Shown piece by piece: positions 7,730 to 15,523 of a DNA stretch of 24,532 bases. Under the pieces are notes generated by a model. The model was not told where the DNA came from and made no database searches. It was given only the letters and a program-made list of their open reading frames with translations. This DNA is from UBA946 sp031550725 (GTDB lineage Bacteria; Bacillota; Clostridia; Oscillospirales; Ruminococcaceae), in the NCBI GenBank assembly GCA_031550725.1, contig JAVBOH010000018.1:1-24532 (forward strand), given 5' to 3'. How positions within the stretch are numbered: position 1 is the first letter of the stretch; every line of letters begins with the position of its first letter. A program made the translations under genes and the position numbers.

Positions 7730-8728
7730 ATGTTTAACATGAATTTTTTTATCACATATTTAAAACAACATAAACTAAATATATTTGCATTTTTATGCTG
7801 TATTATAATTTTTGCTATTATATTCATGCTGTATCATCTGCCGTTAAAATCAGTTTTATACCCTGCTTTGCTATGCATATTACTGCTGTCTGTACTGACC
7901 GCAATTGATTTCAGAAAAGCACTGCAAAAACATAAAAAGCTGTTGGAAATAGAAAAGCTGACTGTTGATATGATAACATCATTAACCGAAATACAGTCGA
8001 TTGATGATGAGGATTATCAGAATATCATTTTCAAAATCAAGGATGAATATTTGTCACTGCAAACCAATATGACGAATAATTATAACGACATGATTGATTA
8101 TTATACAGTTTGGGTGCATCAGATTAAAACACCAATTTCATCAATGCGGCTTACACTTCAAAATGAAGATACTGCCTTGTCAAGAAAGCTGTCTGCTGAG
8201 CTTTTTCGCATCGAGCAATATGTTGAAATGGTGCTTGTGTTTTTAAGACTTGATATGTCTGCTACAGACTATGTGATAAAGAAATATGATTTAGATACAA
8301 TTATTAAGCATGCTGTAAAAAAGTTCAAGGGTGAATTTATTGGACGAAAAATAAAGTTAGTGTATGAGCCAATATGTCAGAATGTTATTACTGATGAGAA
8401 ATGGTTTTCATTTTGCATTGAGCAGATACTTTCAAATGCACTTAAATATACACATGACGGATGTATAAAAATATACATGAAAGAACCCAAAATATTATGC
8501 ATTGAGGACACAGGAATTGGTATTGCACCAGAGGATTTGCCACGCATATTTGAAAAGGGCTACACAGGCTATAACGGTCGAAGCGATAAAAAAGCAAGCG
8601 GTATCGGATTATATCTTTGCAAAAGAATCTGCGGTAAACTTGGCTTATCAGTCACAGCAAAATCAACGCTTGATGTTGGCACAATAATTTATATCAATCT
8701 TGAACAAAACGAATTAGAAATAGAATAA
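7730..8728 (+). CDS. BceS-type intramembrane-sensing histidine kinase
   Basis: A kinase of up to 332 residues. Two N-terminal membrane helices (about 18-36 and 40-58) are joined by only a few residues, so there is no extracellular sensor domain. This is the hallmark of kinases that sense through a partner BceAB transporter. The catalytic core is complete: H130 in WVHQIKTPISS, N box around QILSNALKYTH, G1 DTGIGI, F-box region IFEKGY and G2 GIGLYL. The frame opens at ATG 7730, but AAGGA lies too close to it and well placed for the ATG at 7739 (MNFFITYLKQ), so the real start is probably 7739. It follows the regulator by 2 bases. A weak-looking -10 region and an operator lie between it and the ATPase. 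Confidence 0.9.
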   Translation: MFNMNFFITYLKQHKLNIFAFLCCIIIFAIIFMLYHLPLKSVLYPALLCILLLSVLTAIDFRKALQKHKKLLEIEKLTVDMITSLTEIQSIDDEDYQNIIFKIKDEYLSLQTNMTNNYNDMIDYYTVWVHQIKTPISSMRLTLQNEDTALSRKLSAELFRIEQYVEMVLVFLRLDMSATDYVIKKYDLDTIIKHAVKKFKGEFIGRKIKLVYEPICQNVITDEKWFSFCIEQILSNALKYTHDGCIKIYMKEPKILCIEDTGIGIAPEDLPRIFEKGYTGYNGRSDKKASGIGLYLCKRICGKLGLSVTAKSTLDVGTIIYINLEQNELEIE

Positions 8729-8732
8729 CTTC

Positions 8733-8746
8733 TTACAAAAATGTAA
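8733..8746 (+). promoter_or_regulatory. BceR-type operator before the ATPase gene
   Basis: TTACA (8733-8737), AAAA, TGTAA (8742-8746) matches exactly the TNACA-N4-TGTAA motif known for BceR-like regulators of peptide-antibiotic transporters. A second TGTAA half-site lies at 8762-8766. The site is upstream of a promoter with TATAAT at 8801-8806 and a poor -35, as expected for an activated promoter. Confidence 0.75.
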
Positions 8747-8754
8747 GAAAAAAG

Positions 8755-8806
8755 CGAGAAATGTAAGGCTTTTCTATGGTAATGCATTTCTCGTTTCTGT
8801 TATAAT
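8755..8806 (+). promoter_or_regulatory. Inverted repeat and -10 element of the transporter promoter
   Basis: A perfect 9-base inverted repeat CGAGAAATG (8755-8763) / CATTTCTCG (8785-8793) with a 21-base loop spans the expected -35 region, eight bases before TATAAT (8801-8806). It could be a second protein site, or the hairpin ending the kinase transcript. There is no clear -35 box. Confidence 0.5.
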
Positions 8807-8839
8807 ATATTTAGATAGATTGATAGGAGGAAGATACAA

Positions 8840-9604
8840 ATGAGTATTTTAGAAGTGAACGGGTTAAAAAAAATATACACAACTCGTTTTGGAGGCAACA
8901 AGGTTGAGGCATTAAAGAATGTAAATTTTAGTGTTGAACAGGGTGAATATGTGGCTGTTATGGGTGAATCAGGTTCTGGTAAAACTACTTTGTTAAATAT
9001 TTTAGCTGCACTTGATAAAGCTACAAATGGAACTGTAATACTAGATGGCAAGGACTTAACGAAAATAAAGGATACTGCTGTGTCATCATTTAGACGTGAT
9101 AATTTAGGGTTTGTTTTTCAGGATTTTAACCTACTCGACACATTTTCGCTAGAAGATAATATTTATCTGCCGCTTGTTCTTGCAGGTAACTCCTATAAGG
9201 AAATGAACTCACGTCTTACGTCAATTGCAAAGGAGCTTGGCATAACTGAGCTGCTAAAAAAATATCCATACGAAGTTTCAGGCGGACAAAAACAACGTGC
9301 AGCAGTTGCACGAGCATTAATTACAAATCCAAAGCTAATTCTTGCGGATGAGCCAACAGGTGCATTAGATTCCAAAGCAACCGATGAGCTTTTGAAACTT
9401 TTTAACGATATAAATAAAAGCGGACAAACCATAATAATGGTTACACATTCAGTAAAAGCTGCAAGCCATGCAGGTCGTGTTCTCTTTATAAAAGATGGTG
9501 AGGTTTTTCATCAGATTTATCGTGGGAATGATAACAATGAAAAGCTTTATCAGAAAATCTCGGATACATTAACCTTACTTGCAACTGGAGGAGAAAAGGT
9601 TTGA
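8840..9604 (+). CDS. BceA-type ABC ATPase
   Basis: A 254-residue ATPase with Walker A GESGSGKTT (42-50), Q loop VFQDFN (92-97), signature VSGGQKQR (146-153), Walker B LILADE (166-171), the GALD D loop and switch H203. The GALD form and the extra C-terminal 35 residues (GRVLFIKDGEVFHQIYRG onward) are typical of BceA/VraD-like subunits. AGGAGG nine bases upstream fixes the start. It should work with the 10-TM permease 100 bases downstream to free lipid II-cycle targets from peptide antibiotics and to signal to the kinase. A perfect hairpin covers its stop codon. Confidence 0.92.
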   Translation: MSILEVNGLKKIYTTRFGGNKVEALKNVNFSVEQGEYVAVMGESGSGKTTLLNILAALDKATNGTVILDGKDLTKIKDTAVSSFRRDNLGFVFQDFNLLDTFSLEDNIYLPLVLAGNSYKEMNSRLTSIAKELGITELLKKYPYEVSGGQKQRAAVARALITNPKLILADEPTGALDSKATDELLKLFNDINKSGQTIIMVTHSVKAASHAGRVLFIKDGEVFHQIYRGNDNNEKLYQKISDTLTLLATGGEKV

Positions 9605-9672
9605 AATAAATTTCAAACCTCGGAGTTTTTCCTTTTGAAACTGTCGTTTTAAATTTTTTACGTTGTAAAAAA
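9597..9672 (+). terminator. Two hairpins between the ATPase and permease genes
   Basis: Hairpin 1 is a perfect 10-bp stem AGGTTTGAAA (9597-9606) / TTTCAAACCT (9611-9620) with a TAAA loop. It contains the ATPase stop codon and is followed five bases later by a T-rich run. Hairpin 2 is TTTTTTAC (9654-9661) / GTAAAAAA (9665-9672). The pair could act as a partial terminator or RNA-stability element that sets the ATPase to permease ratio. Function is inferred from structure only. Confidence 0.5.
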
Positions 9673-9704
9673 ACGTCAAAACATCCAAAAAGGAGATTTA
9701 TTAT

Positions 9705-11765
9705 ATGAAGACTGGCTTTTATCCAAAATTCGCACTTGATGGCATACGAAAAAACAAGCAGCTTTATGTTCCATATATTTTAACCTGCATAGGTATGGTT
9801 ATGATGTATTATATAATACTTTTTTTGAAAAATACAGAGACAATTGATTATGAACACGGCTCAGGTACAATCCGCATGGTTTTGGGTTTAGGTGGTGTAG
9901 TTATATCAATATTTTCAGCAATATTTTTATTTTACACAAATTCATTCCTTATCCGCAGAAGAAAAAAGGAGTTCGGCTTATATAATATTCTTGGTATGAA
10001 CAAATGGAATATAGGACGCATTTTGTTATGGGAATCCGTAATAATTGCTGTAATTTCTCTGATAACAGGGTTAGCACTGGGCATAGTATTCTCAAAACTT
10101 GCTGAGCTAACATTTAAAAATATTCTGAAAGTTGAAACGACATATGAACTCAGCGTTTCATTTGAGTCCGTAAAACTATCTGCTATTGTATTTATGATAA
10201 TTTTCGCTTTGCTGTTCTTAAATTCACTTCGTCAGATAAAATTTTCCAATGCAATAAACTTACTCCGCAGTGAAAACACAGGCGAAAAGCCACCAAAAGC
10301 AAATTATATCATTGGCATATCAGGGTTTATAATTTTAGCAGGTGCATATTACATCGCAGTAACAACCCAAAATCCCGTTGCAGCAATTTTTATATTTTTC
10401 ATAGCAGTTTTAATGGTTATCTTCGGCACATATCTTATTTTCATTGCAGGGTCTGTATTATTATGTAAACTCCTGCAAAAGAATAAAAATTATTATTACA
10501 AGTCAAATCATTTTGTATCAGTATCATCAATGGCATACCGAATGAAAAGAAACGGTGCAGGTCTTGCTTCAATATGCATACTTGCAACTATGGTGCTTGT
10601 TATGCTTTCATCCACAACAAGTCTTTATTTTGGTGCTGAAGATGCAATAAAAAGTATCTATCCAAAAGAAATAAATATGTATTTACGCTCGCAGAACATT
10701 AATTTCATAGATGATGAAAACATATCATTGTTAAAAAATAAGATTGTTGAAATTTGCACAAAGTATAATACAAATATTCAAAATAATTATGAATACCGTT
10801 ATGCTGTCATAACTGGTTCTGTACAAAATGATGTAATTGAAACTGATGCTGGTGTTGTAAATAATAGTGTTAATGCTTTTAATTCATTCGACCATGTTTG
10901 TGATTTTTATTTTATACAGCTTGATGATTACAATCATATCATGAATACAAATGAAACTCTTGAATTAGATGAAGTATATATTTATACAAACAAAATTGAT
11001 TATAAATATGATAACATAATATTTAATGGCGGTAATAGCTATAAAGTTATGAAGCACGTTGATAGATTCATTAGCAATGATGATGGTGTAATGAACTATG
11101 TTCCAAATATGTTTATCGTTGTAAAGGATTTTGATGATGGACTTGGAAACCTTGTGAATTTAAAGGATTACAATGATAATCAGATGGTATCATACAGATG
11201 GAAATATGAATTTGACACAGGTCTTGAAAGCGACGAGCAAATTGTATTAAGTCATGATATATATAATTCTTTAAAAGATTATTTGTCAATTAATTATGAT
11301 AATTTGCGTTTTGACTGCGACAGCAGAGAAGAAAACCGTGGTGACTTTTTTGATTCATATGCAAGTATATTTTTCCTTGGTATTCTTTTAAGTATTGTAT
11401 TTATTTTAGCAGCTGTGCTGATTATATACTACAAGCAGATTTCCGAAGGGTATGAGGACCAAGCAAGATTTGATATTATGCAAAAGGTCGGCATGACAAA
11501 AAAAGAAATACGAAAAAGTATAAATTCTCAGCTTTTGACTGTATTTTTTCTTCCGCTTTTATTTGCTGGTATGCATTTAATATTTGCATTTCCAATAATC
11601 AGAAAACTATTGCTGGTGCTGAATTTAAACAATGTTAAGCTTTATGCAATAACAACAATAATAAGCTTTTTGATTTTTGCATTGTTCTATACATGCGTTT
11701 ATCGTATCACTTCTAATGTTTATTTTAATATTGTCAGTGGAACAAAATCAAACGAAAAAAACTAA
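9705..11765 (+). CDS. BceB-type 10-TM FtsX permease
   Basis: A 686-residue permease with ten predicted membrane helices: TM1 near 20-42, TM2-4 before residue 175, TM5-6 about 200-260, TM7 about 283-306, and TM8-10 after residue 547. A large outer domain of about 235 residues (310-547) lies between TM7 and TM8. That position and size define the BceB/VraG family, which recognises peptide antibiotics bound to lipid II-cycle intermediates. The FtsX signature appears near KKEFGLYNILGMNK and again near RFDIMQKVGMTKKEI. AGGAG nine bases upstream supports the start. The gene is intact and its end shares a terminator with the convergent ECF operon. Which antibiotic it recognises cannot be read from the sequence. 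Confidence 0.92.
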   Translation: MKTGFYPKFALDGIRKNKQLYVPYILTCIGMVMMYYIILFLKNTETIDYEHGSGTIRMVLGLGGVVISIFSAIFLFYTNSFLIRRRKKEFGLYNILGMNKWNIGRILLWESVIIAVISLITGLALGIVFSKLAELTFKNILKVETTYELSVSFESVKLSAIVFMIIFALLFLNSLRQIKFSNAINLLRSENTGEKPPKANYIIGISGFIILAGAYYIAVTTQNPVAAIFIFFIAVLMVIFGTYLIFIAGSVLLCKLLQKNKNYYYKSNHFVSVSSMAYRMKRNGAGLASICILATMVLVMLSSTTSLYFGAEDAIKSIYPKEINMYLRSQNINFIDDENISLLKNKIVEICTKYNTNIQNNYEYRYAVITGSVQNDVIETDAGVVNNSVNAFNSFDHVCDFYFIQLDDYNHIMNTNETLELDEVYIYTNKIDYKYDNIIFNGGNSYKVMKHVDRFISNDDGVMNYVPNMFIVVKDFDDGLGNLVNLKDYNDNQMVSYRWKYEFDTGLESDEQIVLSHDIYNSLKDYLSINYDNLRFDCDSREENRGDFFDSYASIFFLGILLSIVFILAAVLIIYYKQISEGYEDQARFDIMQKVGMTKKEIRKSINSQLLTVFFLPLLFAGMHLIFAFPIIRKLLLVLNLNNVKLYAITTIISFLIFALFYTCVYRITSNVYFNIVSGTKSNEKN

Positions 11766-11770
11766 TAAAT

Positions 11771-11815
11771 GGGGTTGTTGCCGACTTTACAATTTTATCG
11801 TCATGCAACAACCCC
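11771..11815. terminator. Bidirectional terminator between convergent operons
   Basis: An 11-bp perfect stem GGGGTTGTTGC (11771-11781) / GCAACAACCCC (11805-11815) with a 23-base loop sits between the ends of the BceB-like gene and the minus-strand ABC-2 permease gene, and serves both. Confidence 0.75.
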
Positions 11816-11823
11816 TTATAATA

Positions 11824-13128
11824 TTAAACCTTTCTAGGATATTTATATTTTCTCAAAATAACAACAATTGATACAATTAACAAAACAGAACACATAATAA
11901 TACTAAAAATCCATTGTGGAAGATGTGTAAATGTTTCATTTTTAGCAAACTGCATAAAACTATATATAAACGTCAAGCTTGGTGGAAGCGAAAACATTAG
12001 GTCACGCCAAAATCCAGTTACATTCATTGAGAGAATAACAACAATATTTATGAATAATACTCCTGTAATCATTGTCGGCAGTGCGGAACGGAATAAGCAT
12101 GACATTAACATAATAAGTCCTGCCATTGCAATAAGTCCTAAGGTTTGAAATGCAAATACAAGCAGCAATAGTTCTCTGAAATTCACTGTAAACGGTACAT
12201 AATAAAATTCAAGATTAAACTGTACAGATGTATTAAATCCGTCAAATCCATAACACATTATTTCAGATACGATATTTGTAATTGTAAGTACTGTCAAGCA
12301 TATAAATGTATATATTATACCAGCTAAAATCTTTGATTGTATGAGCTTATCTCTGCCATGCTTTGCACAAAGCAGCATAGCTTCTGTGTTGCATGATACT
12401 TCTTCACTAAAAACACTTGATAAAGAAACAAGTAAAATAAGAAATGTAAAAACTGCAACAAGATTAATTTGAAATCCTGCTGCTATATTTGCAGTTTCAC
12501 TTTGTTCAAAAAAGCCTGAATCCTTTATGTGAGGAAAAGCTTGTTCAAATGGTTTTATTGTACCATCTACATTTATTGCTGCTTCATCAAATAAATATCG
12601 AATTGACTGCCATTTTTTCATATATCCATATTGATATTCATGTGTCATTTCATATAATGGATTTTCCTTGTCATAAGCTAAAACATCATCTCTTGTCATT
12701 CCTTGATTCATTAAAACATAAGCTCTGTAATCCATTGCAGAAACATCAAGAACGGTACTTCCATCATCCATTACATATGCATCAGGATTGTCTTTGTCAT
12801 TTATATACTCAGTCACAAGCTGCATATATCTTTCTTCATCAATCACACCTGAAACGTAATTGGAGTTTTCTTTTTCAAATTCAATAACTTTTTTACCTTT
12901 GAAAACTAAAGTTCCATCAGTATATCCATAGTCCTTAGCGAGTTTAAGTTCCTTTTTCGGAATATTTTCATAGCTTCCGTAAATATCTAGTCCCCACACA
13001 AAAACATGGTTATCATTTAACATCATTACAGCACAAAATATTAATACTGCAACACATACTAAAGAAACAACTATATTAAAAGGACGTCTTATCAGCTTTT
13101 TAAGTTCGTATTTTAATATATCACGCAT
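11824..13128 (-). CDS. ABC-2 type permease of the ECF-sigma operon
   Basis: A 434-residue membrane protein. One helix (about 18-38) follows a basic N-terminus (KYELKKLIRRPF). An outer domain of roughly 170 residues comes next, then a bundle of five to six helices (from about 218, NLVAVFTFLILLVSLSSVFS, to the C-terminus). This is the layout of ABC-2 exporters with an inserted outer loop. Its start overlaps the ATPase gene by 8 bases, and GAGGAGGG upstream of the ATG lies inside that gene, so the two are coupled. It is the last gene of the ECF-sigma, membrane protein, ATPase, permease operon. The substrate is unknown; export of, or defence against, a membrane-active compound is inferred. Confidence 0.85.
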   Translation of the reverse strand: MRDILKYELKKLIRRPFNIVVSLVCVAVLIFCAVMMLNDNHVFVWGLDIYGSYENIPKKELKLAKDYGYTDGTLVFKGKKVIEFEKENSNYVSGVIDEERYMQLVTEYINDKDNPDAYVMDDGSTVLDVSAMDYRAYVLMNQGMTRDDVLAYDKENPLYEMTHEYQYGYMKKWQSIRYLFDEAAINVDGTIKPFEQAFPHIKDSGFFEQSETANIAAGFQINLVAVFTFLILLVSLSSVFSEEVSCNTEAMLLCAKHGRDKLIQSKILAGIIYTFICLTVLTITNIVSEIMCYGFDGFNTSVQFNLEFYYVPFTVNFRELLLLVFAFQTLGLIAMAGLIMLMSCLFRSALPTMITGVLFINIVVILSMNVTGFWRDLMFSLPPSLTFIYSFMQFAKNETFTHLPQWIFSIIMCSVLLIVSIVVILRKYKYPRKV

Positions 13129-14002
13129 CTAAAATACCCTCCTCATCAAAAAAGTAATGCAGATATAAATCCTCAAGTCCAGCATGAACTGATACTGCAT
13201 TTTCACATGGAGCTTTTTCAGCTACAATACGAATAAATGCATTCCCATTTTCATGACGAAAGCTTGTTACAGGATATTTTAGACGCATATTTTCTACATC
13301 CTTTATCGGCAAGGTACATTCCCAAACCATACCTGAAATTTTTTTAAGTATTTCATCAGGTGAACCCTGTGTAAGCAGTTGTCCTTTTTTCATAACAAGA
13401 ACGTTGCTTGCGATACTTTCAATATCAGCAACAATATGAGTTGATAAAAGTACAAGCTTATTTTGTGCATAATCAGAAAGCAGATTACGAAAAAAGATAC
13501 GCTCCTTTGGGTCAAGACCAGCCGTCGGCTCATCAAGAATAAGTATGTCAGGCTTGCCTTGTAATGCCTGAGCAATGCCAAGTCGTTGTTTCATACCACC
13601 TGAAAACGTCTTGATTTTCTTATCCTTTTCATCAAGCAGCCGCACCTTTGATAAAAGTTCCTCAGCCTCTGCCATAGCATATGGTTTTGAAAGCCCTTTA
13701 ACAGAAGCCATATAAAGCAAGAAATCAATTGCTGTGAAATATGGATAATATCCCACTAATTGAGGAAGATACCCGAGCCTTGCACGATAGGAGTTTCCCA
13801 TTTCAGATATTGACATATCATCAAGCAGAATTTCACCTCCACTTAAAGTCAGAACTCCAGCCATAAGTCGCATCAGCGTTGTTTTTCCAGCACCATTAGG
13901 TCCTAAAAGCCCATGTACTCCAGACGGAATTACTGCATTAAAATCATTAACAGCAGTTTTATTTCCGAAACGTTTTGTAACACGGTTGAATGTCATTGTC
14001 AT
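13121..14002 (-). CDS. ABC ATPase of the ECF-sigma operon
   Basis: A 293-residue ATPase of the CcmA/ABC-2 class: Walker A GPNGAGKTT (34-42), Q loop near YLPQ, signature FSGGMKQR (133-140), Walker B ILILDE (153-158), the AGLD D loop and switch H189 (LLSTHI). The C-terminal 80 residues carry a small domain common in drug and lantibiotic exporters. The frame can start at either of two ATGs two codons apart (MTMTF), with AAAGG upstream. The next gene overlaps its end by 8 bases. It should energise the 434-residue ABC-2 permease. Confidence 0.9.
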   Translation of the reverse strand: MTMTFNRVTKRFGNKTAVNDFNAVIPSGVHGLLGPNGAGKTTLMRLMAGVLTLSGGEILLDDMSISEMGNSYRARLGYLPQLVGYYPYFTAIDFLLYMASVKGLSKPYAMAEAEELLSKVRLLDEKDKKIKTFSGGMKQRLGIAQALQGKPDILILDEPTAGLDPKERIFFRNLLSDYAQNKLVLLSTHIVADIESIASNVLVMKKGQLLTQGSPDEILKKISGMVWECTLPIKDVENMRLKYPVTSFRHENGNAFIRIVAEKAPCENAVSVHAGLEDLYLHYFFDEEGILDA

Positions 14003-14041
14003 ATAAATTCTTACCTTTCATAAAATTGATATATTAAAACC

Positions 14042-14797
14042 TCATGCATTTTTTACATGGAATTTCGCACATAGAATAAAAAATGCTGAACAAAGCAACA
14101 TTGATAATATACAGATGATTTTGATACTACTGAGGAGTATTGAGAAATAGCTGAATGTCATTACTCCAATATATGAAAGTGCAATCATCAGAAGACAACA
14201 GCCAAAACAGCATACAATTCCAGTGTGTCCTCTTAATTTTGAGAGGATGATATAGTTAAATGCACTTGACAAAAGAAACGGTGTGCATATAAAGCAAATT
14301 GCAATTAATCCGTTTAAAATGCTGCTGCTTGCGAAGAATATCACCAAAAGCACAGGTAATGCAGCAACTGCACATATTGATAGACGAAGTGCTGTTAAAT
14401 GTGGAAGATTATAAAATGATGCTTCTTCTAGCTCCCACATTCCGTGTGAATAGCTGCGTGATAAAATAGGTGCAGACATACTTGACAAGAGTGGTCCTGT
14501 ACAGCTTAAAAGTGCAAGTGTAGAATATAAAGTGTCTTCAAAATGTTGTTTATCCATTTCAATTTTAATTTGATATATAAAGTATAAAATAAATAACATT
14601 ATCAAAATAAGTCCACACCAAAACCACGCTCCGATATATCCTAACTGAGTGTAAATTTGTGTGAAAATATTTTTATTTCGTGGTACACAGGTTGATTTTC
14701 TTATTACACTGCTTATACATTTATCCATTTCTTCGGATGATGATTTTATTTGATAATCCGAAAACAATAATACCTTTTTATCTTTCAAGCAAAACAT
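14042..14797 (-). CDS. Six-helix membrane protein partnered with an ECF sigma factor
   Basis: A 251-residue protein. A charged N-terminal segment of about 50 residues (DKCISSVIRKSTCVPRNKN) precedes about six membrane helices (from GYIGAWFWCGLILIMLFILY onward). It overlaps the end of the sigma-factor gene by 20 bases. In many ECF loci that position holds the anti-sigma factor, usually a soluble domain attached to the membrane. I do not see the zinc anti-sigma HxxxCxxC motif, so anti-sigma function is inferred from position only. It could instead be a further transporter subunit, as its multi-helix body resembles ABC-2 permeases. The annotated ATG lies three bases after AGGAGAGG, unusually close; a TTG three codons later is a possible start. 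Confidence 0.7.
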   Translation of the reverse strand: MFCLKDKKVLLFSDYQIKSSSEEMDKCISSVIRKSTCVPRNKNIFTQIYTQLGYIGAWFWCGLILIMLFILYFIYQIKIEMDKQHFEDTLYSTLALLSCTGPLLSSMSAPILSRSYSHGMWELEEASFYNLPHLTALRLSICAVAALPVLLVIFFASSSILNGLIAICFICTPFLLSSAFNYIILSKLRGHTGIVCCFGCCLLMIALSYIGVMTFSYFSILLSSIKIICILSMLLCSAFFILCAKFHVKNA

Positions 14798-15305
14798 CCT
14801 CTCCTAAAATAGTTTTCATTTTTTTTAGTCCTCTGTGAAGTCTTGTTTTTACGGTTGCAACAGGAATATGCTGAAATCTTGCTATATCCTCTAAAGAAAA
14901 ATCATGATAAAAACGTAAGATTATAACCTCACGCTGTATAATTGGCAGTAAATCAAGTGCTTTTTTGATAAGCATTGAGTTTTCAGTTTGTGTTACAATA
15001 TTTGTATTTTGTTCTGTTAATTTATCATCAAGCTTGTCTTCATAATGTCTTTTTCGCATTTCATCACGACAGGTATTTATCGCAATTTTAAAGAGCCAGC
15101 TTTTAAATTTACCTTGATTTTTATATGACGGAAGCTTGAGTGTCATCTTCATAAAAACATCCTGACACAAGTCTGCACCAACAGTTTTATTTCCAGAAAG
15201 GCGATAGCAATAGCAATATATGATGTCATAATATGAATGTATCAATGCTTGGGTGCATGACTTGTCCCCAAGCATTGCTTTTTTAATAATCTGTTCTTCA
15301 TCCAT
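14778..15305 (-). CDS. ECF-type RNA polymerase sigma factor
   Basis: A 175-residue sigma-70 family protein with regions 2 and 4 only, the ECF pattern. Region 2 spans about 20-95 (YYDIIYCYCYRLSG, DLCQDVFMKM, FKSWLFKIAINTCRDEMRKR). Region 4 spans about 115-170 (LDLLPIIQREVIILRFYHDF, then SLEDIARFQHIPVATVKTRL). It is first in a minus-strand operon with a six-helix membrane protein and an ABC-2 exporter. A GGAAC-N17-CGT promoter upstream fits the bipartite form used by ECF sigma factors, so it probably controls its own operon. The inducing signal is unknown; neighbouring genes suggest cell-envelope stress. Confidence 0.92.
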   Translation of the reverse strand: MDEEQIIKKAMLGDKSCTQALIHSYYDIIYCYCYRLSGNKTVGADLCQDVFMKMTLKLPSYKNQGKFKSWLFKIAINTCRDEMRKRHYEDKLDDKLTEQNTNIVTQTENSMLIKKALDLLPIIQREVIILRFYHDFSLEDIARFQHIPVATVKTRLHRGLKKMKTILGEDVLLER

Positions 15306-15350
15306 TTTCGCTATGCTTCCCCCTTTCGTTTTCTATCATCATATACTATA

Positions 15351-15375
15351 ACGTATTTTAGCATGGAATGGTTCC
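15351..15375 (-). promoter_or_regulatory. Putative ECF-sigma autoregulatory promoter
   Basis: On the minus strand GGAAC (15375-15371) and CGT (15353-15351, within CGTTATAG) are 17 bases apart, 46 bases before the sigma-factor start at 15305. ECF promoters typically have a -35 with AAC and a -10 with CGT. The -35 lies in a short inverted repeat ATGGAA/TTCCAT (15363-15377). Confidence 0.55.
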
Positions 15376-15461
15376 ATTAATACAAATATTTGTATATCTG
15401 CACAAAACAAGTGAGATAATATGTGCAAGCTTACAAATGAACTTGCTTGATTATTGATATA

Positions 15462-15490
15462 TTGTAATTTACAAAACAAAATGATATAAT
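15462..15490 (+). promoter_or_regulatory. vanR promoter with a palindromic -35
   Basis: TTGTAA (15462-15467) and TATAAT (15485-15490) are 17 bases apart, 33 bases before the vanR start. The -35 is one arm of a perfect inverted repeat TTGTAA-T-TTACAA (15462-15474), so a regulator could bind over it. I see no match to the VanR box found before vanG. Confidence 0.6.
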
Positions 15491-15523
15491 GAAGATATGT
15501 CTTAAAGATGGGAGTTTATATAA

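Noticed and set aside
12489..12887. A 132-codon plus-strand frame
   Set aside because: It lies wholly antisense to the well-supported ABC-2 permease gene, is rich in His and Leu in an unnatural pattern, and has no family features.
15431..15475. TTACAAA repeats upstream of vanR as VanR boxes
   Set aside because: They do not match the TCGTA-N-GAAAT pattern seen before vanG, and their 38-base spacing does not fit tandem binding. Only the palindrome at 15462-15474 is kept.
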